Of a stretch of DNA of 43,769 nucleotides, positions 13,911-22,603 are shown piece after piece (the stretch's first letter is position 1; each line of letters begins with the position of its first letter). The stretch covers positions 1 to 43,769 of the forward strand of contig JAUYDS010000199.1 in NCBI GenBank assembly GCA_030691735.1, in the 5' to 3' direction. Origin of the DNA: Candidatus Aminicenantota bacterium. GTDB lineage: Bacteria; Acidobacteriota; Aminicenantia; Aminicenantales; UBA4085. Below the pieces are notes generated by a model, which was given only the letters and a program-made list of their open reading frames with translations, had not been told where the DNA came from and searched no databases. The position numbers and the translations under genes were made by a program.

Positions 13911-14984
13911 TTATAAGCTCATCACGATGGCGGTCCCGAGGATGTTCAAAAGGCCGAGGGGAACCAGCCATTTCCAGCCCAGGTCCATGAGCTGGTCGTA
14001 GCGCAGGCGCGGATACGTCCATCGGATCAGAATTTGAAACCAGCAGAAGAAGAAAACTTTGATGTTGAAGGCCGCCACCTGGAAGACGGCGACGAGCCAT
14101 GGGGCGAGGTGCCAGGTCCCGCCCCAGGGAAAATGAAATCCTCCCTCGGCCAGCCCGGGCACCTGCCAGCCGCCGAAAAAGAGGGTTGTCAGCAGGGTCG
14201 AGACGATGAGGATCTCCATGAAATCCGTCATCATGAACATGCCCCATTTCAACCCTCCATACTCGGCGAAGAAGCCGATGATCTCGGATTCCCCTTCCGG
14301 CAGGTCGAACGGGACGCGCTTGGTTTCGGCCATGGCGGCAAATAAAAAGAGGACGAAACCGACCGGCTGGAGGAAGACGCCCCAGGCGGGGAGAAACCCG
14401 AACAGGAGACCGCCCTGGGCCCGGACGATCTCGGACAGCCGCAGGGAGGGATAGACCATGATCAGGCCGACAAGAGAAAGCCCCAGCGCCACCTCGTACG
14501 AGATGAGCTGGGCGGCGCCCCTGACGCTGCCGAGCAGGGCGAACCGGTTGTTCGACGCCCAGCCGCTGAGGATGATACCGTAGATGCCCAGCGAGAGCAT
14601 GGCCAGGACGAACAGCAGGCCGATGTCGGCGTCGAAGATCTGGAGGCTGATGGTCTTGCCGGCGACGCGGATATCGTCGCCGAAAGGAATGGCCGAGATG
14701 GTGATGGCGACGAAAAAAAAGGACAGGAACGGGGCCAGCGTGTGGAGGAACTTGCGGGAAAAAGCCGGCACGAAATCCTCTTTGAAGATCATTTTGATGG
14801 CGTCGGCGAAGGGCTGGAACAGCCCGAAGAGACGAAGGCCGAAGATCTTGGCCCGGTTGGCTCCGATCCGGTCCTGAAGGACCGCGCTTTCCTTGCGCTC
14901 GGCCCAGGTGAGATAAAGCGTTATGACCAGGAACCAGACGAGGGCCAGGACGATCTTGATGAGGACGATGCCGAGGTCCGTCAT
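13911..14984 (-). CDS. nuoH: NADH-quinone oxidoreductase subunit H
   Basis: A 357-residue membrane subunit with about eight transmembrane segments that forms the quinone-access chamber at the heel of complex I. Conserved stretches are YLTWAERKESAVLQDRIGANRA, the loop VPFDLPEGESEIIGFFAEYGGLKWGMFMMTDF and the final helix WTYPRLRYDQLMDLGWKWLVPLGLLN. The E and R residues of the ERKE and RIGANR segments are the usual ones. The start overlaps the nuoG stop by four bases (ATGA) and the nuoI start follows immediately, so it is embedded in the nuo operon. Confidence 0.97.
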   Translation of the reverse strand: MTDLGIVLIKIVLALVWFLVITLYLTWAERKESAVLQDRIGANRAKIFGLRLFGLFQPFADAIKMIFKEDFVPAFSRKFLHTLAPFLSFFFVAITISAIPFGDDIRVAGKTISLQIFDADIGLLFVLAMLSLGIYGIILSGWASNNRFALLGSVRGAAQLISYEVALGLSLVGLIMVYPSLRLSEIVRAQGGLLFGFLPAWGVFLQPVGFVLFLFAAMAETKRVPFDLPEGESEIIGFFAEYGGLKWGMFMMTDFMEILIVSTLLTTLFFGGWQVPGLAEGGFHFPWGGTWHLAPWLVAVFQVAAFNIKVFFFCWFQILIRWTYPRLRYDQLMDLGWKWLVPLGLLNILGTAIVMSL

Positions 14985-16540
14985 GGGAGCGCTCCGAAGA
15001 AGGGAATTTCCTTCACGAGTTCGTGATGGACCGCTTCCGGGGCGCTCAAAGCGCCGAAATAGCTGTCATCGAGACGGATCTCCCTGGCCAGATCGAGGAG
15101 GATCTGGCTTTCGGGCCGGATGTCGAAGCAGGCGCGCGCGATCGCGGCGATCTTCTGGACCCGGCCGTCCGCGTTCGTCAGCGTGCCGTTTTTCTCGGCA
15201 AGGAACGCGGCCGGCAGGACGAAATCCGCGGTCGAGGCGAGCTCGTTCAGATGCGATGTGACGAGGATCTTGACAGGGATTTTCTCCAACGCGGGTTTCC
15301 ATGCGCCGTCATGGGAGATCCCGGCGAAATGGGGGCCGAATATAAAGAGGATGTCCGTGTCCGGGACTAAAGCGTTCAGGTCGGGCGCTTTAAGGTCGAA
15401 TCCCATTTCCCGGGCCCCCCGCCGGTTCGGTGTCCGCTCGGATCGGAGCAGGAAGCCGTCCTCGGGCCCCGGCGCCGGATCGGCGAAAAAGACGTTCCTC
15501 ACGCCCAAGCCATCCTTGAATATCTTCTTGATCAGAAACAGCTCTTCGTTGGTCAGCCACGTCGTGAGGATGAGCGAGATCCGATTGGTCTTGCCGTTCT
15601 CGCGGAGGGCCTTGACCCTCTCCCCGATCGTGATTAGGACCTTGTCCCAGCTCCATTCGGCCGTTCGTTCGCCCTTGTTCCAGACGAGCGTTTGGCAGCG
15701 GTTCTTCTGTTGCAGATCGATGAAACCATACCGTCCGTGGTCGCAGATCCAAGGACCGTTGACCGCGTCGTTTGTCCGCGGCCGGATCCGATAGACTTTG
15801 GCGCTGCCCGGAACGCGCGGAAAGCCCGGATGATAATCGATATATATGTTGCAGCCCCGGCTGCAGAGCGGGCAAATCGATTCGCCCTTCGTCAGGAACC
15901 AGGGTCTCGTCTTGAAGCGGAAATCGGTGTCGGTGATGGCCCCAACGGGACAAAGGTCGACCAGGTTGCCCGAGTACCCGTTCCGGACCGGCTCGTTCTC
16001 ATAGCCGCCGATCTCGGCATGGATCCCCCGCTCGAAGAGGCCGAGTTCGTGGGTCTTGGTGATCTCCGCCAGGAAACGGACGCAGCGCGTGCACAGAACG
16101 CAGCGCTCCCGGTCGAGGATGAGCTTGTCCCCGATCCGGACTTTTTTCTCGCGCTTTTCCTTGAATTCGCGGAAGACGCTCTCGGTAAGGCCGTAATCCT
16201 GGTAATAATCCTGGAGCTTGCATTCCCCGGCCTTATCACAAATGGGACAGTCGAGCGGATGTTCGGCCAAGATGAACTCGAGGACGCCGCGGCGCGCCTC
16301 GCGAACGGTCGGGCTCTGGGTCGAGACTTTCATCCCCTCACGGACGACGGTGGAACACGACAGCTCGAGCTTGGGGCTCCCCTCGATCTCGACGAGGCAG
16401 AGCCGGCAGCTCCCTTCCGGAACGAAGGCCGGATGATAACAGAAATGGGGAATGGCGATGCCCGCCTGCTGAGCGGCCTTGAATACGGTCGTGCCCTCGG
16501 CGACCTCGACCGGTTTTCCGTCCAAAAAGATCTTGGCCAT
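14981..16540 (-). CDS. nuoG: NADH-quinone oxidoreductase subunit G (short form)
   Basis: A 519-residue iron-sulfur subunit of the peripheral arm. The N-terminal [2Fe-2S] domain has Cys at about 34, 45, 48 and 62. HPLDCPICDKAGECKLQ supplies the His-ligated cluster and CVLCTRCVRF the next 4Fe-4S, followed by the molybdopterin-like 4Fe-4S motif CPLCSRGCNIY. The C-terminal part is an abbreviated molybdopterin oxidoreductase-like fold, still showing LNELASTADFVLPAAFLAEKNGT and NADGRVQKI. E. coli NuoG is about 900 residues; short versions occur in several anaerobes. ATG at 16540 follows nuoF by 5 bases. Nothing suggests frameshift: the protein ends cleanly in the overlap with nuoH. Confidence 0.94.
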   Translation of the reverse strand: MAKIFLDGKPVEVAEGTTVFKAAQQAGIAIPHFCYHPAFVPEGSCRLCLVEIEGSPKLELSCSTVVREGMKVSTQSPTVREARRGVLEFILAEHPLDCPICDKAGECKLQDYYQDYGLTESVFREFKEKREKKVRIGDKLILDRERCVLCTRCVRFLAEITKTHELGLFERGIHAEIGGYENEPVRNGYSGNLVDLCPVGAITDTDFRFKTRPWFLTKGESICPLCSRGCNIYIDYHPGFPRVPGSAKVYRIRPRTNDAVNGPWICDHGRYGFIDLQQKNRCQTLVWNKGERTAEWSWDKVLITIGERVKALRENGKTNRISLILTTWLTNEELFLIKKIFKDGLGVRNVFFADPAPGPEDGFLLRSERTPNRRGAREMGFDLKAPDLNALVPDTDILFIFGPHFAGISHDGAWKPALEKIPVKILVTSHLNELASTADFVLPAAFLAEKNGTLTNADGRVQKIAAIARACFDIRPESQILLDLAREIRLDDSYFGALSAPEAVHHELVKEIPFFGALP

Positions 16541-16545
16541 GATCG

Positions 16546-17799
16546 CTAGGCGTTCCCCTTCATGGTGTTTTCGAGCTCCGCTTTGAACTTCCTGGCAATG
16601 GCCAGGACTGGAAGCGCGGCCGCGTCGCCCAGCGGGCAGAGCGTCCGGCCCTTGATATTGGTTGAGAGGCGGACGAGCGTCTCCACGTCGTCCGCCCGGC
16701 CCTTCCCCGCGGCCATGCGTTTGACGATCTTATGGATCCAGGAGGTGCCGAGGCGGCAGGGCGTGCATTGCCCGCAGGACTCGTGGGCGTAGAACTTGGC
16801 GACCTTGGACAGGACATCCAAGATCGGCGTCCGGTCGTCGATGACGATGACCGCTCCCGAGCCGAGCATCGATCCGGCGGCGGCCACGCAATCGCAGTCC
16901 ATCTTGACGTCGACCTCGTCGGCCTTAAAGATGGGGCAAGACATCCCTCCCGGGATGACCGCCTTGAGCGCACGTCCGGGCTTCAAACCGCCGGCATGGG
17001 TGAAAATGATCTCGCGCAGGCTCGTCCCGACCGGGAGCTCATAGATCCCGGGCTTGTTCACCGCACCGCTCACGCCGAAGATCCGCGTTCCCCCGTCCTT
17101 GGGCGAGCCCCGTTCCAAGAACCAGCCAGCTCCGTTCAGGATGATGAAGGGGACATTGGCCAGCGTCTCGACGTTGTTGATGACCGTCGGACTCTGGAAC
17201 AACCCGACGGATGCCGGGAAGGGCGGTTTGAGCCGGGGATTGCCCCGCTTGCCTTCGAGCGATTCGAGCAGACCCGTCTCCTCTCCGCAAATATAAGCTC
17301 CGGCGCCGCGGTGGACGTACAGTTCGAGGTCGAAGCCGATCCCCAGAATGTTCTTTCCGAGATAGCCTTTTGCGTACGCTTCACCGATGGCCCCCTCCAA
17401 ACGGCGGGCGATGAGCTCGTATTCGCCCCGGATATAGATATAAGCCGTATGAATGCCGACGGCGTAAGCGGCGATGATGATCCCCTCGATCAAAAGATGA
17501 GGATCATGGGCCATGATGGACCGGTCCTTGAACGTCCCGGGCTCGCCCTCGTCGGCATTGACGCAGAGATATTTCGGCTTGTCCGTCTTCTGGGGGACAA
17601 AGCTCCATTTGAGACCGGCTGGAAAGCCCGCCCCTCCCCGCCCCCGGAGGCTGGCCTTTTTGACCTCGTCTATGACCTGCTCGGGTTTCCATTCGGTCAG
17701 CGCTTTTTTGACGGCCCGATAGCCTCCCTGTTCGAGATAGACCCCGATCCGGTACAAGTGGTCCAGCCCGAAGTCCTTGGTGAGAACCTTCGTCTCCAT
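16546..17799 (-). CDS. nuoF: NADH-quinone oxidoreductase subunit F
   Basis: A 417-residue NADH- and FMN-binding subunit. Glycine-rich RGRGGAGFPAGLKWSFVP binds NADH/FMN, followed by CVNADEGEPGTFKDR, YICGEETGLLESLEGKRGNPRLKPPFPA and the C-terminal 4Fe-4S (N3) motif ESCGQCTPCR. The start METKVLTKDF at 17799, two bases after the nuoE stop, is preferred because upstream in-frame codons would overlap the whole end of nuoE and encode no conserved residues. NADH is the most likely donor from the motifs. The protein works with NuoE and NuoG at the tip of the peripheral arm. Confidence 0.97.
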   Translation of the reverse strand: METKVLTKDFGLDHLYRIGVYLEQGGYRAVKKALTEWKPEQVIDEVKKASLRGRGGAGFPAGLKWSFVPQKTDKPKYLCVNADEGEPGTFKDRSIMAHDPHLLIEGIIIAAYAVGIHTAYIYIRGEYELIARRLEGAIGEAYAKGYLGKNILGIGFDLELYVHRGAGAYICGEETGLLESLEGKRGNPRLKPPFPASVGLFQSPTVINNVETLANVPFIILNGAGWFLERGSPKDGGTRIFGVSGAVNKPGIYELPVGTSLREIIFTHAGGLKPGRALKAVIPGGMSCPIFKADEVDVKMDCDCVAAAGSMLGSGAVIVIDDRTPILDVLSKVAKFYAHESCGQCTPCRLGTSWIHKIVKRMAAGKGRADDVETLVRLSTNIKGRTLCPLGDAAALPVLAIARKFKAELENTMKGNA

Positions 17800-17801
17800 T
17801 C

Positions 17802-18275
17802 CTATTTCAGCTCTTCCATGATCCGCTCGACCTTCTCCGGGTCGAGGTTCCCGTGATAATCGAAGTTGACCATCATGCAGGGGGCCTGCTCGCAGGCTCC
17901 CAAGCACTCCACTTCGGTGAGCGTGTATTTTCCGTCCGGCGTCGTCTCCCCCACCCCGATTCCCAACTTGGCCTGGAGATGCCGGAGGATCCGTTCTCCG
18001 GCGGCCAGCGAACAACTGAGATTGGAACAGACCTGGAGATGGAACCGGCCGAGGGGCTTTCGGGTGAACATCGTATAGAACGTGACGACCTCGCGGACCT
18101 TGATCGGCGGGAGACCCAGGATCGAAGCGACCGCTCGTTCCTCCTCGGCGGAGAGAAATCCCGTCTCGCCTTGGACGAGATGCAAAACCGGCAGGAGAGC
18201 GGCCTGCCGGCTCGGATAGCGGGCCGTGATCTCTTCGATCCTTTTCTTGAGATCGGCCGTGAATTCGCGGCTCAC
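17802..18275 (-). CDS. nuoE: NADH-quinone oxidoreductase subunit E
   Basis: A 157-residue thioredoxin-like [2Fe-2S] subunit (cluster N1a). The helical N-terminus ITARYPSRQAALLPVLHLVQGETG leads to VCSNLSC and CLGACEQAPCMMVN, which provide the four ligands. It uses a GTG start overlapping the nuoD stop (GTGA), typical of a translationally coupled operon. The end lies two bases before nuoF. The equivalent subunit also occurs in bifurcating hydrogenases, but the flanking nuoD and nuoF make the complex I role clear. Confidence 0.95.
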   Translation of the reverse strand: MSREFTADLKKRIEEITARYPSRQAALLPVLHLVQGETGFLSAEEERAVASILGLPPIKVREVVTFYTMFTRKPLGRFHLQVCSNLSCSLAAGERILRHLQAKLGIGVGETTPDGKYTLTEVECLGACEQAPCMMVNFDYHGNLDPEKVERIMEELK

Positions 18276-19597
18276 CGGTCCAACTCCCCGAGGATGATGT
18301 TCATGGACCCGAAGGTAGGGATGATGTCAGCGAGCATCCGCCCTTTGATCAAATCTTCGAGCGCGGCCAGGAGGGGAAGGCACGGGGCGCGCAGGTGGAG
18401 CCGATAGGGCCGGTCCGTGCCGTCGGAAACGATGTAATAGCCCAGTTCGCCGTTGCCGCCTTCGACCGAGAGATAGGCTTCGCCTTTCGGCGGCCGGATG
18501 CCGTGGCCCTTCATGAAAAACTTGAAATGCGAGATCAATCCTTCGATGGACGTGTACGTCTCTTCTTTCGGGGGGATGGTGACGCGCCGGTCGTCGGCCA
18601 GGATGTCCTTGGTGACGGCCTTCTCCGAACCCTCGAGGTTGGGCGAGAGCTTGATCGGCCGGTCCGGCTTCTGCGTCCGCGCCGCGCGGATCGCTTCGGC
18701 CGGCTCCATGCCGTCGACCATCAGGCCCCGCTCGGCCTTGGGGATCTGGGCCAAGCATTGCTCCACGATCCGCAGGCTTTGTTCCATCTCCCGCATCCGG
18801 ACCATATAGCGGTCGAAATTGTCGCCGCGCTCGCCCGTGGGGATGTCGAAGTTCATCCGGTCATAGAAGAGATACGGGTGGGCCTTTCTGACATCGTAGG
18901 CGATCCCCGTCGAGCGCAGGGCGGGGCCGGTCCAGCCGTAAGACAGCGCGTTCTCCGGCGACATGACCCCGATGTCCCGGGTGCGGTTGAGGAAGATCTT
19001 GTTCTTATCCAAGAGGCCGTGGACGTCCTTGAGGACCTTCCGGGTTTCGGCCAGACCCTTTTGAACGGCCGCTTCGTAATCGGCCTGCAGGTCGGCCCGG
19101 ACACCGCCGATCCGGATATACGAAGTCGTCATCCTGGCGCCCGTCGTGGCCTCGATCACGTCCCAAAGGAACTCTCGGGCCTTCATATTATAAAGAAAGA
19201 CCGTGAACGCTCCGCATTCCATGGCCATGGCGGCAAGGCACGTTAGGTGGTCCGAGATCCGGGACAGCTCGCTCATCAAGACGCGGATATATTGAGCCCG
19301 CTCGGGGATGTTCAGGCCGAGCAGCTTCTCGACCGTCATCACATAGCCGACATTGTTGATGAGCGGAGAGACGTAGTTCAGCCGGTCGGTGTATATCAGC
19401 AAGTTGAAATACGTCCGGTTCTCGCAGGTCTTCTCGAAACCGCGGTGGAGGTAGCCGACCTCGACCTCTGAATTCAGAATGCGTTCGCCGTCGAGCTCGA
19501 GCATGATCCGGACGGCGCCGTGCATGGCCGGATGGGATGGTCCCATATTGATCAGGAGGCTGTCCGGCCGGGCTTGGGTCTGGAGCCGACTCGACAT
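18272..19597 (-). CDS. nuoD: NADH-quinone oxidoreductase subunit D
   Basis: A 441-residue 49-kDa-type subunit related to the large subunit of [NiFe] hydrogenase, which forms the quinone site with NuoB and NuoH. MGPSHPAMHGAVRIMLELDGE opens the protein. RTYFNLLIYTDRLNYVSP, ERAQYIRVLMSELSRISDHL and the C-terminal PCLPLLAALEDLIKGRMLADIIPTFGSMNIILGELDR match the family. NuoD is separate from NuoC, in contrast to the fused nuoCD of enterobacteria. It overlaps nuoE by four bases and starts two bases after the stop of nuoC. Confidence 0.97.
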   Translation of the reverse strand: MSSRLQTQARPDSLLINMGPSHPAMHGAVRIMLELDGERILNSEVEVGYLHRGFEKTCENRTYFNLLIYTDRLNYVSPLINNVGYVMTVEKLLGLNIPERAQYIRVLMSELSRISDHLTCLAAMAMECGAFTVFLYNMKAREFLWDVIEATTGARMTTSYIRIGGVRADLQADYEAAVQKGLAETRKVLKDVHGLLDKNKIFLNRTRDIGVMSPENALSYGWTGPALRSTGIAYDVRKAHPYLFYDRMNFDIPTGERGDNFDRYMVRMREMEQSLRIVEQCLAQIPKAERGLMVDGMEPAEAIRAARTQKPDRPIKLSPNLEGSEKAVTKDILADDRRVTIPPKEETYTSIEGLISHFKFFMKGHGIRPPKGEAYLSVEGGNGELGYYIVSDGTDRPYRLHLRAPCLPLLAALEDLIKGRMLADIIPTFGSMNIILGELDR

Positions 19598-19598
19598 T

Positions 19599-20078
19599 CT
19601 ATTTCCTCAATTGGATCATCGGTTGGCGCTTGCGAAGCGGATAATCTTTGCGCAATGGATGGCCTTCGAAATCGTCGTTCATGAACAGCCGCCGCAGGTT
19701 CGGATGGCCGGCGAAACGGACACCGAACATGTCGAAGACCTCGCGCTCGAGCCAATCGGCGTTCTTCCAGAAACGGACCAACGAGTCCACGACGGCCGCG
19801 CTTTCCGGGACCGACAGTTTGATCCGGAGCCGCTTGTTCGTAACCAGGGAGAACAGGTGATAGACCATCTCGAACCGCTCGGCTCTCTCCGGATAATCGA
19901 CGCAGGTCAGATCGAGGAGCACAGCGAACTCATACGGCTTTTCTTTCAAGAACGGGATGATCGCGAGAAGCGCGTCCCTGCGGATGACGACGGTCGCGTC
20001 GCCCAGCGGAACGGACGCTTCCACCACGCCCTTCGGGAATCGCTCCTTGAGCGCGTCTAGGATTGCTGTTTCTTCCAT
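19599..20078 (-). CDS. nuoC: NADH-quinone oxidoreductase subunit C
   Basis: A 159-residue 30-kDa-type subunit. FAVLLDLTCVDYPERAERFEMVYHLFS and KNADWLEREVFDMFGVRFAGHPNLRRLFMNDDFEGHPLRKDYPL are the diagnostic blocks. The chosen start ATG 20078 overlaps nuoB by 22 bases and has AGGA six bases before it. A longer reading in the same frame would run over nuoB and encode arginine-rich, non-family sequence. The subunit helps connect NuoD to the peripheral arm and has no cofactor. Confidence 0.95.
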   Translation of the reverse strand: MEETAILDALKERFPKGVVEASVPLGDATVVIRRDALLAIIPFLKEKPYEFAVLLDLTCVDYPERAERFEMVYHLFSLVTNKRLRIKLSVPESAAVVDSLVRFWKNADWLEREVFDMFGVRFAGHPNLRRLFMNDDFEGHPLRKDYPLRKRQPMIQLRK

Positions 20079-20533
20079 CGCCAATCCTGTTTCGTTTTCT
20101 GGATCTTGTCCTGGAGCTTGAGCAGTCCGTCGAGGACCATCTCGGGCCGCGGCGGGCAGCCGGGGATGAAGATATCGACGGGGATGACCTGATCGACGCC
20201 TTGGACGACGGCGTAATTGTCGTAAATGCCTCCGCTCACGGCGCACGCGCCGAAGGCGATGACCCATTTGGGCTCGGTCATCTGGTCATAGACGGTCCTT
20301 AAAACGGGGGCCTGCTTCTGGGAGATGGTGCCGATGACGAGGAGAAGGTCGGACTGACGCGGGGAGAACCGCGTCCATCCGGCGCCGAACCGGTCGATGT
20401 CAAAGTGGGCGCAGGCGGCGGACATGTATTCCATGCCGCAGCAGGCCGTGACATAAGGATAGTGGAAGAGCGAGTACTTCCTCCCCCAGCCGAGCATGGC
20501 GTTCAAACGAGTGGTGATGAAATTTCCCTGCAT
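20057..20533 (-). CDS. nuoB: NADH-quinone oxidoreductase subunit B
   Basis: A 158-residue subunit carrying N2, the last Fe-S cluster before quinone. Visible ligands are the tandem cysteines in TACCGMEYM, then FGACAVSGG and IPGCPPRPE. The N-terminal LGWGRKYSLFHYPY is usual. I chose ATG 20533, five bases after the nuoA stop and preceded by GAGG; an alternative in-frame start 12 codons earlier would overlap nuoA. It is coupled to nuoC through a 22-base overlap. Confidence 0.95.
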   Translation of the reverse strand: MQGNFITTRLNAMLGWGRKYSLFHYPYVTACCGMEYMSAACAHFDIDRFGAGWTRFSPRQSDLLLVIGTISQKQAPVLRTVYDQMTEPKWVIAFGACAVSGGIYDNYAVVQGVDQVIPVDIFIPGCPPRPEMVLDGLLKLQDKIQKTKQDWRWKKQQS

Positions 20534-20538
20534 CGGCC

Positions 20539-20880
20539 TCAATCCCACTCGAACGCGCCTTTTTTCCAAGCGTAGATGAAGCCCGCGGCCAGGACGGCGC
20601 CGTACGCCAGCATGATGAAGAGCGCCGGGCCCCGCATCTCCTTGAAGATCAAAGCCCAGGGGAAGAAAAAGACGACCTCGATGTCAAAGAGGAGGAAGAC
20701 GAACGCGACTAGGGAAAACTTGATCGGGAAAGGCTTGATCTCGTTCTGGAGATAGGGGCTGCCGCACTCGAACGGCTTTTCTTTGTCGGGATTCGTTTTC
20801 TTCGGACCAAGAAGCGCGTTCATCGACAGCAGGACGACGCCCAGCAGTCCGAAGATCAGAAAAACGAATACGAGCTCCAT
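20539..20880 (-). CDS. nuoA: NADH-quinone oxidoreductase subunit A
   Basis: A 113-residue membrane subunit with three predicted transmembrane helices (about 2-22, 56-76 and 85-105). The conserved loop KEKPFECGSPYLQNEIKPFPIKFSLVAFVFLLFDIEVVFFFPWAL contains the glutamates and the cysteine typical of NuoA/ND3. It is the first gene of the nine-gene nuo operon. The region upstream contains a possible promoter and a palindromic repeat copy that separates it from the lpd gene. Confidence 0.95.
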   Translation of the reverse strand: MELVFVFLIFGLLGVVLLSMNALLGPKKTNPDKEKPFECGSPYLQNEIKPFPIKFSLVAFVFLLFDIEVVFFFPWALIFKEMRGPALFIMLAYGAVLAAGFIYAWKKGAFEWD

Positions 20881-20904
20881 CGGTATTCTTATCTGCCGGC
20901 TGAA

Positions 20905-20933
20905 ATTTTATATGAATAAAGAAAATTTTGCAA
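20905..20933 (-). promoter_or_regulatory. Possible promoter of the nuo operon
   Basis: Read on the minus strand, TTGCAA (plus 20928-20933) and TAAAAT (plus 20905-20910) are 17 bp apart, with a predicted start near 20898, about 18 bases before the nuoA ATG. The -35 match is modest and the region is AT-rich, so this is a tentative call. Confidence 0.4.
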
Positions 20934-20942
20934 ATAATAATC

Positions 20943-20990
20943 TGCAGACACATACCGAATTCATTCGAATTCGGCAGGTGTCTGCGAATT
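20943..20990. repeat. Palindromic intergenic repeat, copy 1
   Basis: The left arm contains GCAGACACATACCGAATTC (to 20962), the loop is ATTC, and the right arm GAATTCGGCAGGTGTCTGC (from 20967) has two changes from the consensus. It lies between nuoA and the end of the lpd gene, both on the minus strand. It belongs to the same family as copies at 22433, 24621 and 25795. Confidence 0.85.
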
Positions 20991-21016
20991 TGACGGCTTT
21001 CCTCGTCATGGAGATA

Positions 21017-22417
21017 TCAATTCATGATATGGATGGCCTCGCCGTGGACCTTGAGAGCCGCCTCCATGACCGCTTCGCTGAGCGTCGGATGGATATGGAT
21101 CGTGGAGGCCACGTCTCTGACCGTGAGGCCTTTGTGCATGGCCAGCGTCAGTTCGGCGATGAGATCGCTCGCTGATGGGCCGAGGATATGCGCCCCGAGG
21201 ACGCGATCGTCCCGGCCGGCAATGATCTTGACCTGGCCGTCCGGGCTGTCCATGGTCAGGGCCCGGCCGTTCGCCTGAAAAGAAAAGACGCCGACACGGA
21301 CCTGATCCGACTGTTGCCGCGCTTCTTCCTCGGTCAAACCCACGGAGGCGAACTCGGGCTCGGTAAACACGGCCATCGGAAGCGCTCGAAGGTCGACGGT
21401 CTCGCGGCCGCCGCAAGCATTGACCGCCGCGGCCAGGCCCTCATGGGAGGCCTTGTGAGCCAGAAGCTTGCCGCCGATGAGATCGCCAATGGCGTAGACG
21501 CCGGGGACGTTCGTTTCAAGCCTGTCATTGACCTCGACGCATCCGTATTGATTCACAACGACGAACGGCCGGCCGGCGTGGAGCCCCTCGGAATTGGCTT
21601 TTCGTCCCGCCGCCAAAAGGACATGATCGGCCGCGAATTCGAAGGGAGCCTGATTCTTCAAAGATGTCCCTTTGAGCACCACCTTCCCGTCCTCTCTTGC
21701 GCATTGCTCGATCTTCATCTGGGTCAAAACCTTCAAACCCTGCTTCTTCAGGACGAACTCGAGCCGGGATCCCATTTCCTTGTCGCATCCCGGCAGAACC
21801 GACGGCAGGATCTCGAGAATGGTCACCTCGGTTCCAAGGCGGTGGTAAATCGTGCCGATCTCGATGCCGATGGCTCCCGCGCCGACGACGAGGAGGCTCT
21901 TCGGGACATCCAGGAATTCCAGGGCTTCCCGGCTGGTCACGATCGAGGTCCCGTCTGCCTTGAGGAAAGGGAGCTCGGCCGAGCGGCTCCCCGTCGCCAG
22001 GATGATCCTGTCCGCCTCATAGCTCCGGTCGCCGTCCTTGGTCCTGGCGACGACGGTGCGTTCGTCCTTCAGCCCGGCCTTCGCCCGGACCAGCTCGATG
22101 CCGTATCTCTGGAACAGGAATTCCACTCCCCGCACGAGCCGGTCCACCACCTTCTTCTTGTCCTCTTGGACCTTTTTCCAGTTGCAGAGGATCTGGTCAA
22201 TGGGACCGTCCAGTTTTTTGCTGAATTTAAGTTCCTGGTAGAGTTTTGTTTGATGGAGGAGATGCTTGGTCGGGATACAGCCGTAGTTCATACACGTGCC
22301 GCCGACCGCGTCCTCCTCGAACACGACGACCTTCTTCTTGAGCTGCGCGCAGCGGATCGCCGCCGTGTATCCGCCCGGCCCGCCGCCGATGACGGCGATG
22401 TCTTTTTTATTCGTCAT
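21017..22417 (-). CDS. lpdA: Dihydrolipoamide dehydrogenase
   Basis: A 466-residue flavoprotein disulfide reductase that reoxidises dihydrolipoamide with NAD+. It shows the N-terminal FAD motif VIGGGPGGYTAA, the redox disulfide GGTCMNYGCIPTK, the NAD Rossmann motif LLVVGAGAIGIEIGTIY, the second FAD motif GVYAIGDLIGGK and the C-terminal catalytic HIHPTLSEAVMEA (His-Glu pair). These support a lipoamide, rather than mercuric or glutathione, reductase. It does not carry an N-terminal lipoyl domain and no E1 or E2 component or glycine-cleavage gene is nearby, so its complex (pyruvate/branched-chain dehydrogenase or glycine cleavage) is unknown. The start at 22417 is the first ATG before the FAD motif. 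Palindromic repeats lie directly on both sides of the gene. Confidence 0.93.
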   Translation of the reverse strand: MTNKKDIAVIGGGPGGYTAAIRCAQLKKKVVVFEEDAVGGTCMNYGCIPTKHLLHQTKLYQELKFSKKLDGPIDQILCNWKKVQEDKKKVVDRLVRGVEFLFQRYGIELVRAKAGLKDERTVVARTKDGDRSYEADRIILATGSRSAELPFLKADGTSIVTSREALEFLDVPKSLLVVGAGAIGIEIGTIYHRLGTEVTILEILPSVLPGCDKEMGSRLEFVLKKQGLKVLTQMKIEQCAREDGKVVLKGTSLKNQAPFEFAADHVLLAAGRKANSEGLHAGRPFVVVNQYGCVEVNDRLETNVPGVYAIGDLIGGKLLAHKASHEGLAAAVNACGGRETVDLRALPMAVFTEPEFASVGLTEEEARQQSDQVRVGVFSFQANGRALTMDSPDGQVKIIAGRDDRVLGAHILGPSASDLIAELTLAMHKGLTVRDVASTIHIHPTLSEAVMEAALKVHGEAIHIMN

Positions 22418-22432
22418 GACTCGATTTTATCA

Positions 22433-22486
22433 TAATTCGCAGACACATACCGAATTCTCCGGAATTCGGTATGTGTCTGCGAATTA
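22433..22486. repeat. Palindromic intergenic repeat, copy 2 (perfect)
   Basis: Two perfectly complementary 25-base arms (22433-22457 and 22462-22486) are separated by a four-base loop TCCG. The arm includes GCAGACACATACCGAATTC and ends in TAATTCGC. It sits between the starts of the divergent lpd and Fe-S oxidoreductase genes, so it is not acting simply as a downstream terminator. There is no poly-T tract. Confidence 0.9.
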
Positions 22487-22533
22487 TCTGCTGATTCATC
22501 TAGGCTTTTGCTCGCCGTGAGATCGAACGTCCC

Positions 22534-22562
22534 TTGACTTATCGGTGGATTGATTGGAAAAT
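22534..22562 (+). promoter_or_regulatory. Possible promoter of the Fe-S oxidoreductase gene
   Basis: TTGACT (22534-22539) is followed after 17 bp by GAAAAT (22557-22562), a weak -10. The spacing to ATG 22604 would give a leader of about 35 bases. Offered only as the best candidate between the palindrome and the gene. Confidence 0.3.
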
Positions 22563-22603
22563 ACCGCCGCTAAAACCCGCATCCAAGGAATCGAGGAGTC
22601 CCC

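Noticed and set aside
17800-18015. N-terminal extension of nuoF across nuoE
   Set aside because: The extra 72 residues read through nuoE in another frame and show no NuoF features; METKVLTKDF is the natural start.
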